Assembly (NCBI RefSeq): GCF_028293835.1
Contig: NZ_JAQGNX010000170.1
Coordinates: forward strand, 145,064 to 209,063
DNA: 64,000 nt
Origin: Pseudomonas sp.
GTDB taxonomy: Bacteria; Pseudomonadota; Gammaproteobacteria; Pseudomonadales; Pseudomonadaceae
Direction: 5' to 3'
A program made the position numbers and the translations under genes. The notes under the pieces are model-generated. The model did not search any database. It saw only the letters and a program-made list of their open reading frames with translations, and was not told where the DNA came from. How positions within the stretch are numbered: the stretch's first letter is position 1; every line of letters starts with the position of its first letter. Positions 7,707 to 16,882 of the stretch are shown here, in pieces.

Positions 7707-9188
7707 TCAGGCGCTTTTGGCCAGCAGATTTTCCAGGGTTTTTTGCACGCCCAGTTCACGCAGGCTGTTCAGGTTATGTTCGAACGACGCGACGAACTCA
7801 GGCGACTGCGGAATAGCTGCACCGAAAATTTCTTCGACCGCTAGCAAGCGCTGGGTGATCAATACATCATCGGCCACCAATGCCTGGCAGAACTCGGCAC
7901 GCGGGTCGGGAATCTTGAACGTCACGCCGTTCTCGTCTTCGCCCTTGAGGTACAGCGCCCAAGCGGCAACTACCAGGGAGGCGCGGTCGAGGTTACCCTT
8001 ATCAAGAATCAGCCGATTAATGGTCGGCACGGTGAATTTGGGAAACTTCGACGAACCGTCGGAGCATACGCGCTCCAGTTGATCGGCAATGGCCTGGTTG
8101 GAGAAGCGCTGAATCAGCGTGTCCTTGTAGGTTTCCAGGTCGATACCTGGCACCGACGCCAATTGTGGCGTGACGTCCAGGTCCATGTAGGTGCGGATGT
8201 ACCGCACGAACAACGGATCGTTCATGGTTTCGTGAACGAAACGATAACCCTGCAAGAAGCCCAAATAGGTCAACGCCAAATGGCTGCCGTTGAGCAATTT
8301 GATCTTCATCTCTTCGTAGGGCGTGACGTCGTCGGTGAACTGCACGCCGACGTTTTCCCACGCTGGACGGCCATTGACGAACTTGTCTTCCAGCACCCAT
8401 TGCACAAACGGTTCACAGACCACTGGCCAGGCATCGTCGATGCCTTTTTCATCATGCAGTTGCAGACGGTGAGCGGTGCTGGTCATGGGCGTGATGCGAT
8501 CGACCATGGCGTTAGGGAAGCTGACGTTGGAAGCAATCCAGTCGTGCAAATCAGCGTCGCGCAGTGCGGCAAAAGCCAGCAGGGCTTTGCGGGCGACAGC
8601 ACCGTTGTGCGGCAGGTTATCGCACGACATCAAGGTAAATGCGGGCGTGCCGTTTTGCCGGCGTTTGGCCAAGGCTGCGCACAGCAGGCCGAACACGGTG
8701 GTTGGTTCGCCAGGGTGCGCCAGGTCGTGGCGAATCTGGGGCAGGTGCGCCATGAATTCGCCGTTGCTGTCATCGATGCAATAACCGCCTTCAGTGATGG
8801 TCAGCGAGACGATACGAATCTGCGGACTGGCGAGCTTGTCGATCAACGCCTGAATGCCGTCGGCGGCCAGCAACATCTCGCTGATGGAGCCGATGACGCG
8901 GGTTTCTGTGTCGTCGGTATCACCCAGTTCATACAGCGTATAAAGATAATCCTGATCTTGCAGTGCGTCGCGCACCCCAAGGTCTTCCGGGCGCAGGCCA
9001 ATGCCGCAGATGCACCAGTCGTAGCCTTGGCCTTTGTTCATCAGCGCATCGGTGTAAAACGCCTGATGCGCCCGATGGAAACCACCGACACCGATGTGCG
9101 CGATGCCTTGGCTGGTATCCTTCGGCGAATAGGCCGGGCGAGCAATGTGCGGATCCAGTTGCGACAGGTTTTGCTTGTTAAGCTTCAT
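7707..9188 (-). CDS. mtlD: Mannitol 2-dehydrogenase MtlD (polyol-specific long-chain dehydrogenase)
   Basis: 493 residues from ATG 9188 (MKLNKQNLSQL). The frame stays open 46 codons further upstream, but that part reads back into mtlK, so the ATG is preferred. A GVGGFHRAHQ nucleotide-binding start and the catalytic K-x4-N-x2-H motif within KIKLLNGSH identify the long-chain polyol dehydrogenase family. It oxidises mannitol and sorbitol to fructose and arabitol to xylulose with NAD+ in the cytoplasm. It follows mtlK by 19 bp and precedes the two kinases that trap its products. Confidence 0.95.
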   Translation of the reverse strand: MKLNKQNLSQLDPHIARPAYSPKDTSQGIAHIGVGGFHRAHQAFYTDALMNKGQGYDWCICGIGLRPEDLGVRDALQDQDYLYTLYELGDTDDTETRVIGSISEMLLAADGIQALIDKLASPQIRIVSLTITEGGYCIDDSNGEFMAHLPQIRHDLAHPGEPTTVFGLLCAALAKRRQNGTPAFTLMSCDNLPHNGAVARKALLAFAALRDADLHDWIASNVSFPNAMVDRITPMTSTAHRLQLHDEKGIDDAWPVVCEPFVQWVLEDKFVNGRPAWENVGVQFTDDVTPYEEMKIKLLNGSHLALTYLGFLQGYRFVHETMNDPLFVRYIRTYMDLDVTPQLASVPGIDLETYKDTLIQRFSNQAIADQLERVCSDGSSKFPKFTVPTINRLILDKGNLDRASLVVAAWALYLKGEDENGVTFKIPDPRAEFCQALVADDVLITQRLLAVEEIFGAAIPQSPEFVASFEHNLNSLRELGVQKTLENLLAKSA

Positions 9189-9207
9189 GGTCAGGGTTCC
9201 CGGGTAC

Positions 9208-10311
<1,104 letters not shown>

Positions 10312-10351
10312 ATGGCCTCCGTTCTGCGCTCGTTGAAGAGGCTGAAACTTG

Positions 10352-11185
10352 TTATTTGACGGCGCCGAAAGACAGGCCGCGAACCAGTTGTTTTTGGCTG
10401 ATCCAGCCGAAGATCAGGATCGGTGCACAGGCCAGCGTCGAGACGGCGGACAGCTTGGCCCAGAACAGACCTTCGGGGCTTGAGTAGGACGCGATCAAAG
10501 CCGTCAATGGGGCGGCTTGGGATGAGGTCAGGTTCAGCGACCAGAACGCCTCGTTCCAACACAGGATCAATGACAACAGCGCGGTCGATGCCAGACCGCC
10601 TTTACAGATCGGCACCAGCACCCGGAAGATTTCCTGGGCGGTGGTGGCCCCGTCCAGACGTGCGGCTTCGAGAATGTCCGGTGGAATGTCCTTGAAGTAG
10701 GTGTAAATCATCCAGACCACAATCGGCAGGTTGATCAGGGTATAGATGGCGATCAGCGCAAAACGCGTGTCCAGGAGGCCGAAGGTTTTGGCCAGTAAGT
10801 AGATCGGCATCAGTACGCCAACGGGCGGCAGCATTTTGGTCGAGAGCATCCACAACAGTGTGCCTTTGGTACGCTTGGTCTCGAAGAAGGCCATGGAGTA
10901 GGCTGCCGGCACCGCGATGATCAGGCAAAGGATGGTTGCGCTGAACGAGATGACTATCGAGTTCCAGGCGAAGTGAAAATAATCACTGCGTTCCTGGATG
11001 TGAATGTAATTTTCCAGGGTAGGGGTGAAGAAGAACTGTGGCGGCGTGGCGAAAGCGTCGATCTCGGTCTTGAAACTGGTCAAGACCATCCAGAAAATCG
11101 GGAAAAAGATCAGTGCCGCAATCGCCCACGACAGCGCGCCAAGCAACACGCTCTGCATACGACGAGATTGTTTTAGCGTCATCAT
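10352..11185 (-). CDS. mtlG: Polyol ABC transporter permease MtlG
   Basis: 277 residues with about six transmembrane helices. The conserved coupling loop EAARLDGATTAQEIFRVLVP near residues 189-208 contacts the ATPase in MalG-type permeases. Two adjacent ATGs are possible at 11185 and 11182. It pairs with MtlF to form the inner-membrane channel for mannitol, sorbitol and arabitol. It starts 10 bp after the end of mtlF. Confidence 0.94.
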   Translation of the reverse strand: MMTLKQSRRMQSVLLGALSWAIAALIFFPIFWMVLTSFKTEIDAFATPPQFFFTPTLENYIHIQERSDYFHFAWNSIVISFSATILCLIIAVPAAYSMAFFETKRTKGTLLWMLSTKMLPPVGVLMPIYLLAKTFGLLDTRFALIAIYTLINLPIVVWMIYTYFKDIPPDILEAARLDGATTAQEIFRVLVPICKGGLASTALLSLILCWNEAFWSLNLTSSQAAPLTALIASYSSPEGLFWAKLSAVSTLACAPILIFGWISQKQLVRGLSFGAVK

Positions 11186-11195
11186 GGCAAGGCCC

Positions 11196-12128
11196 TCATG
11201 ACTTGTCGGTGAGGTTTTTGCCGATCATCCGAATCAGGATAATCGCGGCAATGTTGGCGATGACCACGGCGATCAAGCCGCCAGCCGATGCCATACCGAC
11301 GTCGAATTGCAGCAACGCCTGGTTATAGATCAGGTACGCCAGGTTGGTCGAGGCAAAGCCCGGGCCGCCGTTGGTGGTCGTAAAGATTTCAGCGAACACC
11401 GAGAGCAGGAAAATCGTCTCGATCATGATCACCACCGCAATTGGGCGCGCCAGGTGCGGCAGGGTCAGATACCAGAAAATCGCGATAGGACCGGCGCCGT
11501 CCAGCCGCGCTGCTTCTTTCTGTTCTTGATCCAGGGATTGCATGGCGGTCATCAGGATCAGGATAGCGAAGGGCAGCCATTGCCAAGAGACAATGATGAT
11601 GATCGACATCAGTGGGTAGTTGGCGAGCCAATCCACTGGCTGGGCACCGAACGCTCTCCATACGGCCGCGAGAATTCCCGAGACCGGGTGGAAAAGCAGG
11701 TTTTTCCAAATTAAAGCGCTGACGGTTGGCATGATGAAAAACGGTGAAATCAACATCACACGCACAATGCCGCGGCCGAGGAATTCGCTGGCCTCCAGCA
11801 GGGCGGAAATCAATACGCCAAGGATCACGCTGATCGCCAGTACGCTGCCCACCAGCAACAGCGTGTTGGTTGCACCTGGAATAAAACCACTGTCGGTGAC
11901 GAAATAGACGAAGTTTTCTATGCCAACGAACTCTTCGTCACCGGGCGACAGCAGGTTGTAACGAATGGTTGAGAAGTAGATGGTCATGCCCAGCGGTACG
12001 ATCATCCATACCAGCAACAACAACACCGAGGGGCTCACCAGAAACCAGCCCGGTTTAGTCAGGTGACTTTTTGCTTTGGGGGTCGGGCTGGACGTATCCA
12101 GATGAGGATTGATGGCAGAAGTATTCAT
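11196..12128 (-). CDS. mtlF: Polyol ABC transporter permease MtlF
   Basis: 310 residues from ATG 12128 (MNTSAINPHL), chosen because GGAG stands 5 bp upstream; the frame is open 22 codons further but that stretch lies in the mtlE-mtlF spacer. About six helices follow a cytosolic N-terminus. The coupling loop EAARLDGAGPIAIFWYLTLP marks the MalF-type permease. It forms the transport channel with MtlG. A hairpin stands between it and mtlE. Confidence 0.93.
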   Translation of the reverse strand: MNTSAINPHLDTSSPTPKAKSHLTKPGWFLVSPSVLLLLVWMIVPLGMTIYFSTIRYNLLSPGDEEFVGIENFVYFVTDSGFIPGATNTLLLVGSVLAISVILGVLISALLEASEFLGRGIVRVMLISPFFIMPTVSALIWKNLLFHPVSGILAAVWRAFGAQPVDWLANYPLMSIIIIVSWQWLPFAILILMTAMQSLDQEQKEAARLDGAGPIAIFWYLTLPHLARPIAVVIMIETIFLLSVFAEIFTTTNGGPGFASTNLAYLIYNQALLQFDVGMASAGGLIAVVIANIAAIILIRMIGKNLTDKS

Positions 12129-12162
12129 GGTGACTCCGAAACTCGGTGCAAGCCTGGACAAG

Positions 12163-12188
12163 GTGCCGAGGGGCAAGCCGCTCGGCAC
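12163..12188 (-). promoter_or_regulatory. Intercistronic hairpin between mtlE and mtlF
   Basis: GTGCCGAG and CTCGGCAC form a perfect 8-bp stem around a 10-nt loop without a following T-run. Placed just after the binding-protein gene, it could protect the mtlE 3' end or attenuate read-through, giving more binding protein than permease. Confidence 0.5.
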
Positions 12189-12207
12189 AGACAACAGTCA
12201 ATCGTGA

Positions 12208-13518
12208 TTATTTCTTTGGATAGCCCGCGCGCTTCATGTCTCGCTCGGTAGCGGTCTGCGCGGTAGCCAGCGCTGCATCAACCGTGCTCGAACCGACCAG
12301 CGCCGCCGAGAACTGTTGCCCAACGGACGTACCGATCGCCTGGAACTCAGGGATGGTCACCAACTGAATGCCAACATACGGCACCGGCTTGAGAGTCGGC
12401 GTTTTTGGCGTAACCGCTTTGAGCGATTCCAGGGTGATTTTGGCGAAAGGTGCAGCGGCCATGTACGCGTCGCTGTAGGTCGACGCACGGGTGCCGGGTG
12501 GCACGTTGGCGACGCCGTCAGTCTTGGCGACTAACGCGGCGTATTCCTTGGAAGTCGCCCATTGACTGAAGGCCTTAGCGTCAGTCTGGTTTTTTGCGCT
12601 GGTTGGAATCGCCAGAGCCCACGAGTACAACCAGGCAGAGCCTTTATCGGTCACTTCATGGGGCGCGTAGGTGAAACCTACATTGTCAGCCACTTTGCTT
12701 TGGGTCTTGTCGGTGACGAACGAGCCGGCAACGGTAGCATCGACCCAGATTGCACATTTGCCGCTGTTGAACAGCGCCAGGTTTTCATTAAAACCGTTAC
12801 TGGAGGCGCCAGGAGGACCAGACGCTTTCATCGTATTGACGTAGAAATTCAGCGCGTTTTTCCATTCCGGCTGGTCGAACTGTGGTTTCCACTGTTCGTC
12901 GAACCAGCGTGCGCCAAACGAGTTGGCGACGGTGCTGATCAGCGCCATGTTTTCGCCCCAGCCCGCTTTACCGCGCAGGCAGATACCGTACTGTTCTTTG
13001 GTCTTGTCGGTCAGCTTTGCTGCGTACTCGGCTATCTGCGTCCAGGTGGGGCGCTCAGGCATGGTCAACCCGGCAGCCTTGAACAAGTCGGTGCGGTAAT
13101 ACGTCATCGAGCTTTCAGCGTAGAACGGCAGGGCGAAGAGTTTACCGTCGACGGACAGGCCGTCACGTACCGAAGGGAAGACGTCGTCCAGGGCATAGCT
13201 GGCCGGCAAATCCTTCATCTCTTGCAGCCAGCCTTTCTGACCCCAGAGTGAGGCTTCGTACATGCCGATCGTCAGCACATCGAACTGTCCGCCCTTGGTG
13301 GCGATGTCAGTAGTCAAGCGTTGACGCAGGACGTTTTCTTCCAGCACTACCCAATTGAGTTTGATGTCGGGGTGTTCTTGCTCGAAGGTTTTGGAGAGAC
13401 GCTGCATGCGGATCATGTCACTGTTGTTGACCGTGGCGATGGTCACAGTGCCAGCTGAGGCGACGCCGCTGAGAACCAGACAGGTGCTTGCCAGTAGCAA
13501 TTTTGCGGGGGTCTTCAT
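12208..13518 (-). CDS. mtlE: Polyol ABC transporter substrate-binding protein MtlE
   Basis: 436 residues beginning with a Sec signal peptide (MKTPAKLLLASTCLVLSGVASA, cleavage near 22). The rest is a family-1 extracellular solute-binding protein: the VLEENVLRQRLTTDIATKGGQFDV region (58-81), the LFALPFYAESSMTYYRTDLF segment and a C-terminal helical lobe. It captures mannitol/sorbitol/arabitol in the periplasm and delivers it to MtlFG. It is the first gene of the operon, with an AGAGGAG ribosome site close to its ATG. Confidence 0.94.
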   Translation of the reverse strand: MKTPAKLLLASTCLVLSGVASAGTVTIATVNNSDMIRMQRLSKTFEQEHPDIKLNWVVLEENVLRQRLTTDIATKGGQFDVLTIGMYEASLWGQKGWLQEMKDLPASYALDDVFPSVRDGLSVDGKLFALPFYAESSMTYYRTDLFKAAGLTMPERPTWTQIAEYAAKLTDKTKEQYGICLRGKAGWGENMALISTVANSFGARWFDEQWKPQFDQPEWKNALNFYVNTMKASGPPGASSNGFNENLALFNSGKCAIWVDATVAGSFVTDKTQSKVADNVGFTYAPHEVTDKGSAWLYSWALAIPTSAKNQTDAKAFSQWATSKEYAALVAKTDGVANVPPGTRASTYSDAYMAAAPFAKITLESLKAVTPKTPTLKPVPYVGIQLVTIPEFQAIGTSVGQQFSAALVGSSTVDAALATAQTATERDMKRAGYPKK

Positions 13519-13602
13519 CGATTACTCCTCTTCTGTGCCCAGGGGCTACAGAGGGTCGGTTATTGTTTTTGTAGCTTCCGGAGGTACGGAAACTGTGAAC
13601 TG

Positions 13603-13631
13603 ATTACAACGGTCTCAGCGCGCAATGACAA
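13603..13631 (-). promoter_or_regulatory. Candidate sigma-70 promoter of the mtl operon
   Basis: On the minus strand TTGTCA (13631-13626) and TGTAAT (13608-13603) are separated by exactly 17 bp, about 85 bp before the mtlE ATG. MtlR would bind upstream, in 13632-13757. An inverted repeat at about 13690-13728 with CTGAAACCGC and GCGGTATTTCAG arms may end mtlR transcription or be part of the operator. Confidence 0.5.
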
Positions 13632-13757
13632 ATCCTGCGCAGCACTCAAACCGATACTTTTTTGCACTGGGTACGTAAATGTAAACGCACTGAAATACCG
13701 CCCCTGCATAGCATAGAGCGGTTTCAGCATTTTTGAAGGGCGTCGGGGCGGGGTAAT

Positions 13758-14663
13758 TCAGTACAGGTTTTGTTCAGTCATGCGTTGCACCGCCAATCGG
13801 CGGTAGTGGGACGGCGTCATGCCTTTGAGTTGTTGGAAGCGCCGGTTGAAGTTGGAAATGTTATTGAACCCCGATTCGAAACAGACGTCGGTCACCGGTT
13901 TATCGCCTACTGTCAGCAGTTCGCAGGATTTACTGATGCGTAACCGGTTGACGAACTCAACGAAGCAACGCCCCGTGGCCTGCTTGAACACCCGGGAAAA
14001 GTAGGTGGGTTTCATGCCCAGATAGTCGGCAACTTCTTCAAGGGGCAACTCGCGAGCGTAGTGGGCAAAAATATAATCCACGGCGCGGTTGGTGCGGTCG
14101 ACGCTGTGTTCGTCGGGCAACTGCGGTGACTGGGTGCCAGACAGTAGTTGAATATCGTCGCTGGCGGCCAGCAGCTCCAGCAGGATGAAAAAATGCCCCA
14201 AACGGCTAATGCCTTTGCTGTCGGCGATCTTTTGCATCAACTTCATGGCCTGACGAATGGTGCGCTTGCAGCGAAATTCCACACCGTACTGGGCGCGCTC
14301 CAGCAACGGGGTTAGCGTTTTGAGTTCAGCGAATACCAAATTCCCGCTTTCGAACAGCTCATCGGTGAAATTCACCAGCATATCGCGCTTGGGCACCACT
14401 TCATGCTCATCGACCTGACTGATCCAGTTGTGTGGCAGGTTAGGGCCAGTCAGAAACAGGCTCTCCGGGTAAAAGTTACCAATGTAATCGCCGACGAAGA
14501 CCTTTCCTGAACTGGCCACAATCAAATGTAGCTCGTATTCCTTGTGAAAATGCCAGCGCACCAACGGGCACGGGAAACCATGCTCGCGGTAGATGATCGA
14601 GAGGCCATTGTGGTCGTCCATCAGCTCGTAGGACGGATCGGTGATTCTCGTCGTTTTTGTCAT
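13758..14663 (-). CDS. mtlR: AraC-family regulator MtlR
   Basis: 301 residues. The N-terminal ~160 form a cupin-like sensor half (PLVRWHFHKEYELH near 32-45). The C-terminal ~100 hold two helix-turn-helix motifs: LPLEEVADYLGMKPTYFSRVFK, then the FNNISNFNRRFQQLKGMTPSHYRR signature of AraC proteins. It stands directly upstream of mtlE on the same strand, the place of the known mannitol-operon activator in P. fluorescens, so it is inferred to activate mtlE-Z in response to a polyol. Confidence 0.9.
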   Translation of the reverse strand: MTKTTRITDPSYELMDDHNGLSIIYREHGFPCPLVRWHFHKEYELHLIVASSGKVFVGDYIGNFYPESLFLTGPNLPHNWISQVDEHEVVPKRDMLVNFTDELFESGNLVFAELKTLTPLLERAQYGVEFRCKRTIRQAMKLMQKIADSKGISRLGHFFILLELLAASDDIQLLSGTQSPQLPDEHSVDRTNRAVDYIFAHYARELPLEEVADYLGMKPTYFSRVFKQATGRCFVEFVNRLRISKSCELLTVGDKPVTDVCFESGFNNISNFNRRFQQLKGMTPSHYRRLAVQRMTEQNLY

Positions 14664-14703
14664 TATTAGGTCGTCGTGTTGATGTAACAGTCAGGACGGT
14701 CGA

Positions 14704-15024
14704 TCAGGCAAATATTACTACCACACGTCCTTCACCCCGGGATTTCGGTGCAGTCTTGACGACAATTTGTACGTCGCGGCCCAAACGTGCAAGGCAGTCG
14801 ATCATTTTTGATTCGCTGATGCCGCGAAACTTGCCCCGCAGCATTTCAGAAACCTTGGGTTGGGGCATGGCGAGAATTTCGGCGGCCTGGACCTGGGTCA
14901 GATGCCGGGCCTTTATGATGCTACCTATTTTTGCCGCCAGTTGGGCTTTGACCAGCATCTCGCTGGCGCCGGTCTGGCCAACATCGGCGTAGACGTTACC
15001 GCTGCCGGATTCTATCTCAGTCAT
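14704..15024 (-). CDS. XRE-family antitoxin (HigA-like), toxin partner broken
   Basis: 106 residues. A Cro/C1-type HTH is seen around 36-72: LTQVQAAEILAMPQPKVSEML, then RGKFRGISESKMIDCL. The tail VQIVVKTAP is like that of antitoxins paired with Gp49/HigB toxins. Its ATG (15024) overlaps the stop of the toxin frame by 8 bp, the toxin-first order of higBA modules. As the toxin gene is disrupted, the repressor may persist alone as a DNA-binding protein. It is followed 41 bp later by mtlR on the same strand. Confidence 0.85.
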   Translation of the reverse strand: MTEIESGSGNVYADVGQTGASEMLVKAQLAAKIGSIIKARHLTQVQAAEILAMPQPKVSEMLRGKFRGISESKMIDCLARLGRDVQIVVKTAPKSRGEGRVVVIFA

Positions 15025-15347
15025 GGGTGCATCCTTTTGAATGGAGTTCTGCCGCCAGGAAGCGAGCCTTGATCAAGGAGGTTCCCGGTTGAGGCGTCTG
15101 GATACCCTTGACGGACTTTTTCTGGAAACAATGCAGCACATAAACCGTGCCGCCGAAACGAACGGTGTATACCGCGCGATACGTGTTGGTGTCCTGACTC
15201 TCGACCACTTGCATCTGGATGCTTGCCGCCTTGCTGGGCAAGGTGAAGGGCAAAACCAAATGTGTCTTGGACTGCTTCGGGCATGTTGGTTAAATCCTTT
15301 TTACTGCTTGCGACCCAGTACAGGCGCTTGTCATTTCCGTATGGCAT
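15017..15347 (-). pseudogene. Disrupted RelE/HigB-type toxin (phage Gp49-like family)
   Basis: The first frame from ATG 15347 gives GNDKRLYWVASSKKDL and FALHLAQQGGKHPDA, the N-terminal half of Gp49-like toxins, then runs out of homology. The second half, QVVESQDTNTYRAVYTV and VYVLHCFQKKS to HSKGCTHD, continues in another frame ending at 15017. Compared from memory with intact family members, about a dozen residues (the KPLKGFG...GVLE region) are missing at the junction near 15220. A deletion of roughly 38 bp with frameshift therefore inactivated the gene. Neither frame alone encodes a full toxin. Confidence 0.75.
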
Positions 15348-15354
15348 GGGTGAA

Positions 15355-15381
15355 ATTATACCTGTTTGGGGATAAAGTCAA
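15355..15381 (-). promoter_or_regulatory. Candidate promoter of the toxin-antitoxin module
   Basis: A consensus TATAAT (15360-15355) preceded by TTGACT (15381-15376), with a short 15-bp spacer. The expected start site falls at or next to the toxin ATG at 15347 and no ribosome site is visible, so the transcript may be leaderless. Confidence 0.45.
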
Positions 15382-15460
15382 TCTGCTGCTTTGCGTACGC
15401 TTGAGCAGTGGTCCAATATCCACACGCTCGCGGTTGGCGTCACTTAGGGAGTTGTTACTA

Positions 15461-16219
15461 ATGAAAAAAATCCTGCTAATTGGCATTGGCGCAGGGCATC
15501 CCGAGCAGATCACGGTGCAGGCGGTGAATGCGCTTAATCGGACTGACGTGTTCTTTTTGCTCGATAAGGGCTACGCAAACGACGATCTGCTGCGTTTGAG
15601 AACGGACATTTGTGAACGCTACATCACCCATGATGACTACCGGATCGTTCAGGTACTTGACCCTAAGCGGCTCGGCAACCCGCAGTCTTATGAGGCAGGA
15701 ATTGAGGCGTGGCATGAACAGCGCGCGGTGCTGTTCGAGCAATTGATTGCTGATGAAGTGGGCGAGGGCGAGGTGGGGGGATTTCTGGTTTGGGGTGACC
15801 CGTCGCTTTACGACAGCACCTTGCGCATTCTTGACCGGGTACTGGCCCGCGGCGCTCAGCTGTTTGATTATCAGGTCATTCCCGGGATCACCAGCGTGCA
15901 GGCACTGGTGGCACAGCATCGAATACCACTGAATCGTATCGGAGAGCCGATCCAGATCACCACTGGACGGCGTTTGGCAGAGTGTCGCGAGGACCAGATC
16001 ACTAATGTCGTGGTGATGCTTGATGCGAACTGCGGGTTTGAGGCGTTCGCGGAGACTGATCTGCACATTTATTGGGGCGCCTATTTGGGCACGCCAGATG
16101 AAATCCTGATCGCAGGTAAGCTAAAAGATGTCAGCGCAGAAATCCAGCGTGTTCGCGAAACGGTCCGGCGTGAAAAAGGCTGGATAATGGACACTTATTT
16201 ACTGCGCAAACCTGACTGA
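15461..16219 (+). CDS. cobF: Precorrin-6A synthase (deacetylating) CobF
   Basis: 252 residues from ATG 15461; AGGGA lies about 10 bp upstream. The frame is open much further upstream but crosses the toxin gene. The N-terminal MKKILLIGIGAGHPEQITVQAV strand-loop and the GDPSLYDSTLRIL and PGITSVQALVAQH segments are the tetrapyrrole-methylase pattern. The acid-rich inserts fit CobF, which methylates C-1 of precorrin-5 and releases acetate in the aerobic B12 pathway. It stands 31 kb from the other cob genes, next to a decayed toxin-antitoxin pair, so its promoter is its own. Confidence 0.9.
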   Translation: MKKILLIGIGAGHPEQITVQAVNALNRTDVFFLLDKGYANDDLLRLRTDICERYITHDDYRIVQVLDPKRLGNPQSYEAGIEAWHEQRAVLFEQLIADEVGEGEVGGFLVWGDPSLYDSTLRILDRVLARGAQLFDYQVIPGITSVQALVAQHRIPLNRIGEPIQITTGRRLAECREDQITNVVVMLDANCGFEAFAETDLHIYWGAYLGTPDEILIAGKLKDVSAEIQRVRETVRREKGWIMDTYLLRKPD

Positions 16220-16264
16220 CGCGTCGGCCAAGTAGAAGGCCGCTGATCGGCAAAGCCCGACGCG
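16220..16264 (+). terminator. Large hairpin after cobF, possible terminator
   Basis: CGCGTCGG (16220-16227) pairs perfectly with CCGACGCG (16257-16264). The loop contains a further GGCC...GGCC pairing. There is no clear T-run, so termination is only possible. Confidence 0.35.
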
Positions 16265-16271
16265 GCCTCTC

Positions 16272-16715
16272 TTACTGCATCGACCCTAATTCACCGCTGA
16301 TAGATGTCAGGCTGGTATTCATCACGTGGTAGTCATCGCTGCTACGGCGGACAATGACTTGGCTGTGAAACCGATCAATGCGTCCGGCCAACCAAAGTTT
16401 CAATTCCGCGCCACGGGATTCAATCCTTATTTTCGGGTCCTTTGTGATGAGGAACGGGGAGGCGTTGACGAGTGACGATAGAATCTCATCATCGTTACTG
16501 GATCCACCGTTTCTCAAATAATATCGGTAACTGAACCCGCCGGTCGCGCCGCCGCCATCTGTGCGGATGCCGTAGATAACTTCTTGGTCTCCAATCGGAT
16601 ATTTAAGGACGACCTTGTCGAGCCGAGGTGGATTCGGGCTGATAAACCAAATCCAGCCGTTACAGAGCAGCGAGGACGCAAGCAATAAGTAAATAAACAG
16701 CCGTTTAGTCAGCAT
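16272..16715 (-). CDS. Hypothetical membrane-anchored or exported protein
   Basis: 147 residues. The N-terminus has a positively charged MLTKR followed by a hydrophobic helix (about 6-25, IYLLLASSLLCNGWIWF), a signal peptide or anchor. The rest is soluble with charged and aromatic residues and no motif I recognise. It ends next to the cobF hairpin and is convergent with cobF. No neighbour explains it. Confidence 0.6.
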   Translation of the reverse strand: MLTKRLFIYLLLASSLLCNGWIWFISPNPPRLDKVVLKYPIGDQEVIYGIRTDGGGATGGFSYRYYLRNGGSSNDDEILSSLVNASPFLITKDPKIRIESRGAELKLWLAGRIDRFHSQVIVRRSSDDYHVMNTSLTSISGELGSMQ

Positions 16716-16882
16716 AATGCCCTTTGGAGCATTGGCATGAGCATCTGTCCTTGGATTGAAAGCACAGTAATCTTATCAATCCAGGATATTCGGTACGGCG
16801 TTGAGCCAGATTTCAGGAGATTCCCCTACGCGGGAACCTCCAGCTTCTTACGTGCCACCGCAAACGCCCAACTCAAGACTCA

